Source of the DNA: Calliphora vicina
Lineage: Eukaryota > Arthropoda > Insecta > Diptera > Calliphoridae
Assembly (NCBI RefSeq): GCF_958450345.1
Contig: NC_088780.1
Location: 66,239,533 to 66,303,532 of the forward strand
DNA: 64,000 nt
Direction: 5' to 3'
The notes under the pieces were generated by a model. That model did no database searches. It was not told the DNA's origin and saw nothing but the letters and a program-made list of their open reading frames with translations. Of the stretch, positions 45,061-56,540 are shown piece by piece; the first letter of the stretch is position 1, and the number at the start of each line of letters is the position of its first letter. The position numbers were made by a program, and so were the translations under genes.

Positions 45061-46570
45061 TGTTTATTTGTTTAGTTTTCACTGAACAGTCGTAGTGTAA
45101 ATACATATGATTGTCCGGTTTCATGATTTTCTTCATGTTGTTGGTATATGAAGTGTTTTGCATGAGTAAAGACGTATATATTTATAAATACATTTATTAA
45201 ACAAAATTAGGATACTACCTAAAATAAGGTAAAAACTATTTATTAATTAATTACTCAAAGCGTATACGTTATTTTGTTCATGAAAATCATATACTTGATG
45301 ATACTTTAATTTGAATTTTGGTTATAACTTGGTTATTTTTGATAAAAAAAAATAAAAATTTTGTACACATATGTAATATGATGTAGTGAATCGTAATCAA
45401 TAATAAAATCAATTTCGAATTTGTTGATGATACGTTGTTTTGCATTTTAGGTGACGATATATTCACTTATCAAAATATTCTCCATCGATTTCGAAGTTAT
45501 CACAAAGGATTACTTTATACATATTTTGTCTTTCATATAAAAAATTTGCTTATTAGCATTTTGCAGGCCAGGTGATAAATACGAGGTTTTAAAAACTATG
45601 ACATATGATATACGTGTGGCCACATATTACGTTATTTTAATGTTAAGGATCAACAAATTCATACATTTTTGTTTGTCTATTCGGCATAGCCAAAATGTAA
45701 CATTCTCAGTTGTTAAAAAAATGTTTGCCCTTTTTTAGCCCTTCTTTAGCCTTTTTTAAGTATTTAGCCCTTTTTGTTTACCAAGAATTGGCAACACGGC
45801 ACTCCACAGTGGTTTAGAAACTTTTTTTTTTGGAAATAATTCGGCATCTTGGGAACTATTGAAGATATTGTTACGAAATTGCACATGGTTGAGGTGATTT
45901 TGAGTTGATTTACGTTTGTTCAGCTTCCTAGCGATAATGGGGGCCAATGCGTAGCCCCTCAAAGTTGGTCACCTCGGGTCTCAAATTTTTTTAAAAAAAA
46001 ACTCCAAAAATATATTTATGATCCGAATGAGCTGAAATTTTAAATTGAGAAGGTCTACAAAAAATATGCTTACAAGTGAGGTTATCAGCTTACAAGTGAG
46101 GTTATCTCTATTAGTTGAAGAAATATTCAGGTTTATTGATTTTTTTTTTTAATTTTGCTCGATCTTTTTATGGTTTTTTAGATATGGCTGGCCTACGGAG
46201 GGCCGAAATTTATTTTTAAAATATCAGCTATATTGGCGATAAAATTCTAAATAAAAAAACTTGCTAACAGTTATCTGTTCCCTATAATAAGTTATCCGCA
46301 TCCAAAGTTGGAACTTGTAAAAAGGGCCGTATTTTTTACGTTTTTTCTCAAAAAAGCCCATATATTTTTTCTTTTGTAGAAACATATTTTCTTGGGGGTA
46401 TATAGAATTTTTATACGATCCGGAAAGATAACTTAATACAAAAGCTTGTAAAGAAAAATATGGCTCACATATCCAGACCTATCCAAACTTGGCCAATTTA
46501 AAAAAAATTCGGTTTGAGTAAAAATTCTAAAAAAGCAAATAACACCATATGTTTCTTAAATACTTACTAA

Positions 46571-46877
46571 TGGTGTTTTCTTTTCTGGCATAAATGATAC
46601 ATTTATTTTGCCTTTTGCCCTACTTTGTGGTCTTTTCTGAAAAAAATTTAGTTTGGTCGTGTTCTTTTCTAATAATGTTACCATAAAACCCTGAATATAT
46701 GCTACATGTTTCACCCTCAATTTAATCAAAGGGTTAGAAATGCATCACTTTTTATGTTAGCAAAAAGTATAGTTTTATAATATTTAGAACCTACATAAAA
46801 GACAATTGCATAAATGGTAATGATTTTTGTTCTGATCGTTAAAAATGCAACATTTTGTGTCAGAAAAGAAAACACCA
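46571..46877. mobile_element. MITE, 307 bp, TAA target
   Basis: TGGTGTTTTCTTTTCTG at the left mirrors CAGAAAAGAAAACACCA at the right, with TAA on each side (46568-46570, 46878-46880). The opposite arm of the host element (51320-51350) lacks it, giving a natural uninserted reference. The 3-bp TAA duplication fits PIF/Harbinger. Confidence 0.75.
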
Positions 46878-47326
46878 TAAGTGTTTTTACTATCACACGG
46901 TAAAACGTCACAGTAGGCACTTTTCTGAAAAAAATCTGTTTTTGGAACACATTTTCCCCGTTGTAGGTATTTGAAATAAAGAATGTCAAAATTCCAATGC
47001 CATTGATTTAAGGACATTTGAGTCTATATTGGTTCCAAATTTTGTTATGATATCTTTAACTATTAAAATTTTACATTAAGTCAAATTTTATATTTTTATT
47101 CGTGGAAAATCACCATATTATATTTTTTTAGTTTTTAAGGTAACTTTTTTTTTACGTTTATTATATTATTCCTGCCTTTAATTTTTTTGTAATTAAATCT
47201 TAAAACTAAACAATTATTGTTCTCTCAGTGGAGAATCATATTTGGAAAATTAGATGAGTGGTAAATCAGCTCTACGCAGCCTTGAGTTACTGTAAGTAGC
47301 CTTGCGAGCGGGTTCGGATGATGATG

Positions 47327-48831
47327 TCATTTTGATGGATAAGCTTCACGAGTTTTTCTGAATTCATCTTTGACCAAGGGTACATCTACGTCTCTGTGGA
47401 TGTACTCGTTTCTTATGTACCATGGAGCTCCCGTCATGGTTCTAAGAATTTTGGATTGTGCCCTCTGTATAAGATCTATACTGGTATTGCTTGCTGTTCC
47501 CCATAATTGGATTCCGTATGTCCAAATTGGTTTTAAGACTGTCTTATACAGGATGACTTTGCAGTTAAGGCTTAATTTCGATTGGTGGTGGATTAGCCAG
47601 TGTAAATTAGAAGCTTTTAGTTTCATGTGGAGCCGCTTGGCTTCTATGTGCCGACGCCAAGTAAGACGTCTATCTAAATGAATGCCAAGGTATGTAACGT
47701 GGTCAGATTGTGGGATGTTCACACTGTTTAGTGTCACTGGTGGACAATTTTCTCTCCTAAGTGAAAACGTTATGTGCTTGCTTTTGATTTCGTTCACTTG
47801 TATTCTCCAATTTTTTATCCACGTCTCCACGTGCCTGAGATAATTATCAAGGTTTCTAGATGCTACATTTAAGTCCACATGAGAACTAAGAATTGCAGTA
47901 TCATCTGCAAAGGTGGAAATGGTTAATTCTTCGGACTCGGGCAAGTCTGAGGTGTATAATAAGTACGTATGAGACGATTGATATTGGCCGTAATAGTGTA
48001 GTATAACGGGAGAATGATCAGAAGATAGTTCATATATTTCTGCAGTAATAAAGTTTCTGTTTATATTCCTTGATATGGCAAAATCTATTAGATCAGGTAT
48101 TTTTCTAGGATCAGAAGGCCAACCAGGTGATATAACATCTAAGCAATTTTTTCGATCAACTAGAGTCCTGTACAGCTGTCTGCCTTTGGGATTCATTAAT
48201 CTGGAACCCCAATATGTATGCTTAGCGTTGTAGTCGCCACAAGCCAGGAAACGATCTCCTAGTGTATTAAAAAATTCTTCAAATTGTTCCTTAATCACAG
48301 AAAATCGTGGGGGGCAATATATTGAGCTTAGAGTCAAATCTCCAACTCCACATTCTAAGGAAATGGATGTTGCTTGCAAATAGTTTTTGGAAAATTTTTC
48401 TAGGGTATAATGTTTTATCCTATTTCTAATTAAAATACCAGTACCAAAAATTCCTCAAAATGTTCCTTAGTCACAGAAAATCGTGGGGGGCAATATATTG
48501 AGCTTAGAGTAAAATCTCCAACTCCACATTCTAAGCAAATGGATGTTGCTTGCAAATTGTTTTTGGAAAATTTGTCTAGGGTATAATGTTTTATCCTATT
48601 TCTAATTAAAATACCAGTACCACCGTGTGCCTTACCATCAGGATGATTCGTGGGATGAAATATAAAACTTGGAATATGAAAATTATATTTATTTGTTAAA
48701 TGAGTCTCCGAGATTAACAATACATCTATATTGTATTCGTTGATAAAATGTGACACCTCAGCTTTGTGCTGGTTCAAGCCATTTGCGTTCCAGAAACAAA
48801 TTTTTAAAAAACTCATTTTCTTGTTAGACAT
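47327..48831 (-). pseudogene. Jockey ORF2 with internal deletion
   Basis: It begins FLKICFWNANGLNQHKAEVS (48831 onward), an APE-type endonuclease: ISETHL, GDYNAKHTYWGS and SSDHSP supply the catalytic E, D and H. A 175-bp duplication around 48271-48621 breaks the frame. After SSDHSPVILHYYG the reading jumps to LLYTSDLPESEELTISTFADD, so about 300 residues of RT are missing while FADD remains. The end VTYLGIHLDRRLTW...GAPWYIRNEYIHR is present. Confidence 0.85.
48271..48621. repeat. Tandem duplication of ~175 bp in the endonuclease
   Basis: 48271-48445 and 48446-48621 align almost throughout (TCGTGGGGGGCAATATATTG, CTCCAACTCCACATTCTAA, TAGGGTATAATGTTTTATCC) with about ten substitutions, so the duplication is not brand new. 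Confidence 0.85.
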
Positions 48832-48896
48832 GTTTTGGTTAAGTGAGGTATGTTACTTGCAAGAGTATTTAATAAATTTTCTAACCCTCCCGAATT

Positions 48897-50880
48897 TTAG
48901 GGGAAACTAGGTTGTTTAATATCAGATTTTAAAATACTTGCATATGAGACGGTTCCAGACTGAACTGGAACCTCTTTATTATTTTTATTTGGAGTGGGAA
49001 CTCCAGAAATTGGCGGATAGGAACTGCAGTTCAGATTTACTGGTTCAACTCTTAACCCCTTTTTTCTATCTCTTAATCTTTTCAACAATACTTTGTAAAC
49101 TGGGCACCCGCGATAGTTAACAGAATAATCGCCGCCACAGTTTCCGCATTTTCTAATGAGACCTTTCTTTATAATATCACATTCTGTTGAAGAATGCAGG
49201 TCTCCGCATGCAATACATACAGTTCGTAAAGTGCAGTAGTTCTTCGTGCGTCCAAATTCCTGACAGTTTCCGCATTGTACAGGATTACTACGTTTAATAG
49301 GTTCCTCAACTGTTACCCTGCGATTCAACAAATGCCGTAGGGAGTATATTGGATGGACTTCATTACCTTTTAATTTTCTGTCATCAGGCTCCAACTCAAC
49401 TCTAAATAGTGGTTGGGGAATTTTATCTCTATTGAAGATATTGACCACAATTCGTATACTATAGCCTAATTATTCCAAGGCCTACTTGATTTCGTTTGGC
49501 TCTACACTGGACGCTATACCCTTAATTACCACTATCAAGCCTTTTAGGGTTCTATAGCTGAAACAAAAAGTCGTCTTTTCGACTTTTTCCTTTTTTTAAA
49601 AAGTCGAACTTTCGACTTTTGGTAGTTTATGAAAAGTCGACTTTTCGAACTTTCGACTTTTTAGTTAATCGACTTTTTTCGACTATTTTCGACTTTCCGA
49701 CTATTTTCGACTATTTTCGACTTTTTTCAACTTTTTACCATTTCTTGTAAAAAATACATGGTTTCTACATTTATTGATGCGCCTTTTGTAATGTTTAGCA
49801 ATAAAAATGAAATTTATCAAGGCGATAATAGTTAGAATAATGTTGTAAGAAAAAAAAGCTTTATTTTATAAACATTTATTTATTTTTTACATATATTAGC
49901 ATACACTACATAAAATGCAAGTGCAATATTTTTTTTTAACAATCTAAAAAGTCGACTTTTATCGACTATTCGACTTTTTTCGACTTTTATCGACTATTTT
50001 CGACTTTTATCGACTATTCGACTTTTGAGATAACATAATCGATTGTTCGACTTTTTTCCGACCAAAAAGTCGGATTCGACTTTTCGGCTTTTTTCAGGAA
50101 ATAGTCGATTGTTCGTACAATCGTCTTATAGAACCCTAAAGCCTTTACTGCTTTTCAGCTGATAGGTGTATAAATTTTTCTTGTTATTATTTAGATATTG
50201 AGAGACTTTTCTGTAATCGTCCTCAGTGTATATAACGATTTTTGTTTCTTGCACACCTCTTCCTATGGGAACAATATGGAAATTATTTTTACCAATAAGT
50301 TCAATAAGTGTTCTCACTTAATCATTCGAACTGGGTTCGCGAAGGAATATTGGAGGTGGTTTAAATGATTTACGGCTAGAACTATCATTACGGACCTGAT
50401 CGTCATTTTCATCTTCACTTAAGAGCGCATAACGATTTTTTAACAAGGGATTGTCATTGGTATTTTTTTCTTTAATGAACTTTCCACCTTTTGAGGGCTT
50501 AAATTTCTTTTATTTATACTTAAATATCTAAGCATTTTTGGTATAGCACCCTTTGATGTACCATTGTTGCTACTTACGCTTTCCAGAGGGTTAAACACTT
50601 TAGTGCTCTCACTAGAATTTATTTCTTCTTGGTTTATTTAAAGCTTGTGTATGCTTGTTAGTTGTTGTTGTTTTAAGTATGGGCATTGTTGTTGCTTGAG
50701 CTGTGATTTTATTTGTGTTTTCTTTTATGCTATTTTCTACACAAATATTGATTGGTGATGTTAGTTGTATATTGTTAGTATTATTTGATGGCAGAGCGGG
50801 GGAACAAGAGCGAGCTCACTCACTAGGTTTAGCGGTTAAAGAGTTTTTGTTATAATTTATGTCACTTATATTTGTTTTCA
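48897..50880 (-). pseudogene. Jockey ORF1 (gag-like), split by hAT
   Basis: The N-terminal part is low-complexity (Asn/Thr-rich, about 50640-50880, with stops). 50126-50317 encodes LIELIGKNNFHIVPIGRG and YTYQLKSSKG, and after the hAT 48897-49448 encodes NIFNRDKIPQPLFRVELEP and the zinc knuckles CGNCQEFGRTKNYC, CIACGDLHSSTEC and CGNCGGDYSVNYRGC. It would form the RNA-binding particle protein of the element. The last part is intact to its stop. Confidence 0.8.
49545..50138. mobile_element. hAT MITE, 594 bp, perfect TSD, made of GTCGACTTTT words
   Basis: The ends TAGGGTTCTATAG / CTTATAGAACCCTA are flanked by AAGCCTTT (49537-49544, 50139-50146). The interior is dominated by dozens of CGACTTTT and CGACTATTTT words in both halves. 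It splits Jockey ORF1 exactly between KSSKG and the following codons. Confidence 0.9.
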
Positions 50881-51905
50881 TACTCTCCCCGCTGAGAAAT
50901 ATATAGACATTTCTACGATTCAAATATGCTCTTTTAATTTAAACTGTTATAATTTATAGCAGAACAATAATAACACAAACAAACAAAAACACTTGATAAT
51001 TTTTTTGTTGCAATTTTTGATCTTTTTATTTTAAATGTTTTATAGTTATTGTTTTATCAATTTTCTTTGTTTTATACACAAATAAAAACTTAATCTTTTT
51101 AATTAAAGGCGTCCATGCGCAAAATAAATGTAATTATTCACAAATCAGAACGGAGCGGATTTAAAACACGTCTGTTTCTCGTGAGATGTTACACGTAAAT
51201 TGGTAAATGAAGTCCCAAAATTTTATAAAATTATTTAGTTTTACTAAAATGTCAATCCTCAAGCCATAATATTTTCAACAGTATCAAATACTTACATAAA
51301 AAGCCGTTATTTACCGTGTGATAGTAAAAACACGTAATAAGTATTTAAGAAACATATGGGTTATACAAATATGGAGCTTTTTCGTGGATCCGTGCTTTGC
51401 CTTTTTAGAATTTTTTACTCAAACCGAAATTTTTTTAAAAAAATGGCAAAGTTTGGATAGGTCTGGTGTGTGAAATGTCCGCTTACGTGAGCCAAATTTT
51501 TTTTTACACGTTTTTGCATTAAGTTATTTTTCCGGATCATATAAAAGCTGATATTTTAAAAATTTATTTCGACCCTCCGTAGGCCCGCCATATTTAACCA
51601 TAAAAAGATCGAGCAAAATTAAAAAAATATAAATCAATAAACCTGAATATCTCTTCAACTAATAGAGATAACCTACACTTGTAAGCGTAGACCTTCTCAA
51701 GGACTATTTATATTTAAAATTTCAGCTCATTCGGATCATAAATATACTTTTGGCGTTTTTTTTTTTAAAAATTTGAGACCCGAGCAAACGTAAATCAACT
51801 CAAAATCACCACAGCTCAAACCATGTGCAATTTCGTAACAATATATCCAATAATTCCCAAGATATCAACTTATTGGCAAAAAAAAAAAGTTTCTAAACCA
51901 CTGTG

Positions 51906-52200
51906 CACTTTAAGTTCAACACTTATCATAATATTAATAGGCAAGTCGATTTCTTTAGACCCCTTTTACGCTAACATTATACATTCAATTTGGGCAAGAA
52001 ATATACCATTTTAAAGGGATTTATTCACAGAAGTGCAGAATATATATTTTATTGAAATCGGTTCAGTTTTTTAGGAGTTATAAGCGTTTAAAGATGTTAC
52101 TAACACATATGCAAAAACGTGTACATGTGAACCTTAAGCTAAAAAGTAAACAAAGCAATGTGTGATTGTCCCATTTGTTGTTGTAAATAAATAAGAGAAA
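51906..52200. other. No gene recognised
   Basis: AT-rich flank of the 6.1-kb element; nothing assigned. Confidence 0.5.
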
Positions 52201-52489
52201 CAACCCAGCAGTTTGAAAAGTGCCAATTGGAAACCTTGCACTAGCTATATTACTACTTGTACAACTAACTAGTTCGATGTGGCTGCTAAAGTGGTAGTTA
52301 AATGGTTATCATTTGCACTACATTTCACCAGCATATTCAGTAATAACCCAGCAGTTTGAAAAGTGCCAATTGGAAACCTTGCACTAGCTATATTACTACT
52401 TGTACAACTAACTAGTTCGATGTGGCTGCTAAAGTGGTAGTTAAATGGTTATCATTTGCACTACATTTCACCAGCATATTCAGTAATAA
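52201..52489. repeat. Two tandem copies of a 143-bp unit
   Basis: AACCCAGCAGTTTGAAAAGT starts at 52202 and again at 52345; the copies are almost identical through TTCACCAGCATATTCAGTAAT. The unit resembles, loosely, the end of the 489-bp units that follow (CTAACTA(G/A)TTCGA). Confidence 0.85.
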
Positions 52490-52692
52490 GCAATAGTCAG
52501 CTATTTGTCCTAAGTTTTTGAAAATAAATTCAAGAAAAATAAAATCCTCTAAAATATACCACTTCGATGGCCACATGTAATGCTGAATGTGGCCGTTTGT
52601 GTTTTCGTTCTCAGTGATGATGTAGAAAATGCAAAAATAGAGAGTAGACTCACATGTTATTCTTAATAACAATTAGAAAGCAGTACAAATAA

Positions 52693-52761
52693 GAGCTCTG
52701 TGGTTTAGTGGTTAGAGCATTTGACTAGAAAACGAGAGGTTATGTGTTCAACCCCGCTCTC
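52693..52761 (+). repeat. tRNA-like sequence 1
   Basis: TGGTTTAGTGGTTAGAGCA is a good pol III A box with D-arm, and GTGTTCAACCC a B-box match, at correct spacing. The acceptor stem pairs at only about four of seven positions and the anticodon stem is weak, so it is not a functional tRNA. The best match for the anticodon position is AGA. Confidence 0.6.
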
Positions 52762-53181
52762 AGAAAATTCTTTTTTTTCTCAAATGCTGGAGTATTTTCA
52801 CTATTGAATTCAATAGTGAAGTGTTATGCAGAGTGTGCCAATCGGCCACCCGCAATGACATCCCTGTGTTAAATTCACCAGTCAATAACATTGCGAGTGG
52901 GTTGAAAATTCACTAGTAGTAGTTCTCAGTGGCTAACTAATTCGACGTAGCGGAACTAGTGCAATGAACTGCAGGGAAACAATAGTCAGATATTTGTCAT
53001 TAGTTTTTGAAAATAAATTCAAGAAAAATAAAATCTTCTAAAATATACTACTTCGATGGCCACATGTAATGCTGAATGTGGCCGTTTGTGTTTTCATTCT
53101 CAGTGATGATGTAGAAAATGCAAACATAGAGAGTAGACTCACATGTTATTCTTAATAACAATTAGAGAGCAGTACAAATAA

Positions 53182-53250
53182 GAGCTCTGTGGTTTAGTGG
53201 TTAGAGAATTTGACTAGAAAACGAGAGGTTATGTGTTCAACCCCGCTCTC
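53182..53250 (+). repeat. tRNA-like sequence 2
   Basis: It is the second copy, with one visible difference from copy 1 (GAGAATTTG for GAGCATTTG, in the D-stem), which worsens the fold. Confidence 0.6.
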
Positions 53251-53479
53251 AGAAAAATTAATTTTTTCTTTTTTTCTTAAATGCTATTTTCACTATTGAA
53301 TTTAATAGTGAAGTGTTATGCAGAGTGTGCCAATCGGCCACTTGCAATGACATCCCCGTGTTAAATTCACCAGTCAATAACGTTGCGAGTGGGTTGAAAA
53401 TTCACTAGTAGTAGTTCTTAGTGGCCACGAATTCGACGTAGCGGAACTAGTGCAATGAACTGCAGGGAATTAAACAGTA

Positions 53480-54667
53480 TTGATTTCGCTCTGTTTTAAG
53501 TGAGAGTTGTTATAGAAAACAAAGAAGAAGACTTTAGTAATTTAAATTCGCTTTAATAAATATATTTTTAAGGTGTTTTTTTATTTTCCAACTCCCACAT
53601 GCATAAACAATATTTAAATTTATCAAAATTTCCATTCAAAATTGTTTTTATAAACCTTTGACAAATTTAAAAATTGTTTGTGCATATTGGGATAAATATG
53701 TAATAGTACATACATAAGTAAATACTTTTATTTTATAATATGGACGATTTTTGTGACGATTTTCAATCAATCACTTATCACTGCATGAAGTTTAATCAAA
53801 AATGGGACGGTTCGGAACAATAGTACAAAGTAAATTGTTATTTCTAAATATTTTGTGAACTATAATTGCAAGATTTTTAAAATTTTATCTAAATAGCTCT
53901 TTTATGATTTTGCATAGTTTCACTGAAAATTTTCGGGATTGGAATAGTGGGCGTGGCACACCCAATACAAAGTAAATATTTAATTTCGAATATCTGGAGA
54001 ACTATAATTATAAAAGTGTTTAAACTTTTTACGAATTAATTTCTTATTACTGTGCGGAGTTAAGCTGAATATAGACGGAATTAGATTAGAGGGCGTAGCA
54101 TCTCCCATACAGAGTAAATATTGATTTCGAATATCTGGGGAACCAAAATGGGAGGGGTCGGAAAAGGAGGTCACCTCCCATACAATGTAATAATTGCAAG
54201 GTTCTTCAAACTTTGTCCGCATAGCTCTCTTATCAATTTACATAAAATGATCGGGATTGCATTAGTGGTCGTGGCACAAAGTAAATACATAATTAATTAT
54301 GAATATCTGGAGAACTATAATTCTAAAAGTATTTAAACTCTGTATCAATCAATTTATTACCATTCTACCATAGCTAAAAACGAATTTATTCCTGATCGCT
54401 GTTTGAAGTTTTGTTAAGCATGATCGGCTTAGTAGGAATGACCCCTCCCTTATAAAGGAAAGTTAAAGTAAAGCTTGATATTTACATAAAAGGTTAAAAA
54501 ATGGGTGGGATCAGAGCAGTGGGATCAAGCGAACTGTAATTGAGAGATCCACAATATTTTGTATGTGTCATTTACCATTGTACGTAGTAATGTTTTATCA
54601 GAAATCCATTCATATTTTTTTTGATTTTACTAGGGTAGGGGTAGCGAAGTGCACCGGGTTATGCTAG
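53480..54667 (+). mobile_element. Helitron-like element with internal repeats
   Basis: Degenerate units of about 160 bp (TTTCGAATATCTGG(A/G)GAAC..A, TAAAAGT(G/A)TTTAAAC, GGGCGTGGCACA) recur at 53830-54330. The right end is GGGGTAGCGAAGTGCACCGG...ATGCTAG followed by T, a CTRR-type 3' end. The 5' end was not located. Confidence 0.5.
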
Positions 54668-54679
54668 TTAAATATAACA

Positions 54680-54986
54680 TCTATATATATAAAAATTAAA
54701 TGGTTCATGTATGTAATGGCATCACGTGAGAAAGGCTGGAGCGATTTGGCTGATTTTTTTATTCGATTCGAAATTTTTAGGAGATGGTTTGTAAAGAAAA
54801 GGAATTCAAAAATTCCAGGTAAAACTCGCAATTTTTTTTTTTGAGTCCAGTCAAATTTAATAAAAAATGCTCCCTAAAGTATGCAGTACAAATTTAGATA
54901 TTTTATTTGCAGGATTATGTGGGTTGGTGAAACTTGAAGAACTAACATTAGTAAATGCAACCGGGCGAAGCCGGGCGGTCAACTTG
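54680..54986 (+). mobile_element. Non-autonomous Helitron, 307 bp
   Basis: The 5' end is TCTATATATATAAAAATTAA after A; the 3' hairpin CCGGGCGAAGCCGGGCGG is followed by TCAACTTG (expected CTAG, one change). Content matches 35667-35989 reversed (GGTTCATGTATGTAATG, GGCTGGAGCGATTTGGCTGA). Confidence 0.75.
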
Positions 54987-55433
54987 ATAGATATTAAAAT
55001 TGTTTATAGTTACAACACATCAAACTACTTTAATTTGAGTTATATCGTGTTTATCGTGATCGAGGCCCTATGCTCCTTATAGGAACAATAGGAACCAATA
55101 TATATATATGTGTATATATCGTGTTCTTATTCTTTGGTGGTACAAATTTGATCTTGTAAACATTTGCTGAATTCACAACATTTTGTATCGTGTAACTTAA
55201 ATACACTTTTGGTTAATTAGTTTGTGAACACCCATTGTATATCGTATGAATGTTTTTGAAAGAGTAGTATGTATAACATGTAGTCCGACTCTCAATTTCT
55301 TCAAATTACTCTCTCACATATACGGGTACTATGTGAGCTCAGAGAAATGTAAACAAATTTATCATGACTGAAATAAACAAGATTACGACATCGACAATTC
55401 CGTTATTTTAGTGTACTCTTTACTCTTTTTTCG
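54987..55433. other. No gene recognised
   Basis: AT-rich stretch with a (TA)n/(TG) run at about 55100-55120. Confidence 0.5.
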
Positions 55434-55967
55434 TGACGTCAACAGTGACCCTTTCCTTATGTTTTGAATGTAAAATACTTACTTTTTATATGAAATTTTA
55501 AAACAAATAGTGAAAAATAAATAAAAACATTAATTAAAAATTAAAATGTAATAATAATAATAATAACTAGGATCGCCCGGTGGCCGAAATTCGACCACTT
55601 TTAAACGCTTCTTACCACTTTTATGTAAAGAATTTTAAAAAAATTATGTTCTGCAAATCTAGAGAAAATAACATTTAAAACCATATATGTTTCATCAATA
55701 TTGGTGGACAATAACTTAAAAGTGTACCACAAAAAAACGTGTGGCCTATTTATATATAAGATAATAATAAAAATTCAAAATGGTGAACTAAAATATAGCA
55801 AAAATATTGAAAATTAATAAAGTAAAATATGTCTAATAACATAAATCCTAAAATACATTTTATTTTATTAAACATAAATAACTTTTAAGCATAATTATTG
55901 ACTTTTCCATTCTAAATCACATACAATTTTCATATAATACAATCAGTTTGGGTCACTGTTGACGTCA
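55434..55967. mobile_element. MITE with TGACGTCAACAGTGACCC ends
   Basis: 18 bases are perfectly inverted at the two ends (534 bp apart). No target duplication could be fixed. It contains a 195-bp Helitron and an (AAT)n tract at 55550-55565. Confidence 0.7.
55567..55761 (-). mobile_element. 195-bp Helitron-like element
   Basis: On the minus strand it begins TCTTATATATAAATAGGCC after A and ends with CACCGGGCGATCCTAG followed by T. That gives the canonical TC...CTAG ends and A/T insertion point. Confidence 0.6.
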
Positions 55968-56319
55968 ATGAGCATAAGAGAATTTTTTTAAGAGAGCCAT
56001 GTCGCCATCTGTGTTTATTTCTTTATGCAAATTTATAGCTGTAAACAGGCCTGCCAGATTTGCCGATTTTATACTTTAAAAATAGCAAAGTGACGATTTC
56101 GCGATTTTTGCTCCAAAAATGCGGATTTTTTACTTAGTTCTAAAAACTTGGTTACTTTATAAATTTTGATTATTTTGGCAACTCTAAATACTTCAACAAA
56201 ACATGTATGTTATTTTGTTAGAAAAGGAAATAACAATTTTAAATCTTTAAATATGATTAATCCTCAATTTATTACCAACGTTTTGGAAAACAGTTTGTGG
56301 ACAAAAGCGTGGCGATAAA

Positions 56320-56540
56320 ACATCTTCTTTCCCATTGTTAGAAAAATTTATTCAACAAATAATGATACTGCCACATTTTTCTGCACATGTTAAACGTATT
56401 TTAAGTCAGGTCAATCATAATACATTTAGAAGGTATTCTTTATTCTAAAGATTTTTTAAAATATTACAATTCAAATTGTTTTGTTATAGATATTAAGAAA
56501 GATATTTTAAACTTAACAAACTCAAGCATGTATTCTTAAA
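56320..56540 (+). pseudogene. hAT transposase C-terminus, decayed
   Basis: It reads PLLEKFIQQIMILPHFSAHVK, RI-stop-SQVN, and in a shifted frame LEGILYSKDFLKYYNSNCFV and KKDILNLTNSSMYS-stop. The arrangement equals 44640-44881, with about 15 residues lost around the NLIKTKxRN segment. Confidence 0.7.

Larger units (their letters stand above)
40534..45799 (+). mobile_element. hAT element CAGTGTTGCCAATTTAGCC, heavily interrupted
   Basis: The left end is CAGTGTTGCCAATTTAGCCC. The right end has repeated TTAGCCCTT words and ATTGGCAACACGG (45787-45799). The interior contains the mariner (40883-42180), a mariner-type MITE (43337-43968) and another hAT (44172 onward). Two stretches (40534-40880 + 42183-42480, and 45470-45596) recur elsewhere in the window. 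Terminal bases at the right (CGG rather than CTG) and absent 8-bp flanks leave the boundary uncertain. Confidence 0.6.
47145..51120 (-). mobile_element. Jockey-clade LINE copy 2, nearly full length but damaged
   Basis: It runs on the minus strand from an ORF1 start near 50880 to a 3' end near 47145 (T-run on +). It carries ORF1 with zinc knuckles, ORF2 with endonuclease and an RT remnant, a 594-bp hAT inside ORF1, a 175-bp tandem duplication in the endonuclease, and a deletion of the RT fingers and palm. The 5' end is not defined; 50900-51120 is probably the 5' UTR. Confidence 0.75.
45805..51905. mobile_element. Transib-like long-inverted-repeat element, 6.1 kb
   Basis: It starts CACAGTGGTTTAGAAAC and ends GTTTCTAAACCACTGTG. 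The flanking 5-mers are CACTC and CACTT (4/5). The inverted arms are about 600 bp (GATCCGAATGAGCTGAAATTT, TTGCATTAAGTTAT, TAAATACTTA, TATCACACGG). It contains a TAA MITE (46571-46877) in the left arm and a Jockey element. No transposase of its own. A scrap of the same arm is at 61485-61830. Confidence 0.65.
52490..53470 (+). repeat. Two tandem 489-bp units with tRNA-like core
   Basis: The units 52490-52979 and 52980-53470 share TGGCCACATGTAATGCTGAA, the tRNA-like block, TTCACTATTGAATT(C/T)AATAGTGAA and GGAACTAGTGCAATGAACTG, at about 95% identity by eye. The length, tRNA-like head and tandem arrangement suggest a tRNA-derived SINE or a satellite seeded by one. Confidence 0.75.

Noticed and set aside
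52693..52761. Functional tRNA (Ser-AGA-like)
   Set aside because: Only about four of seven acceptor pairs form and the anticodon and T stems are weak; the unit is tandemly repeated with flanks, which fits a tRNA-derived repeat.
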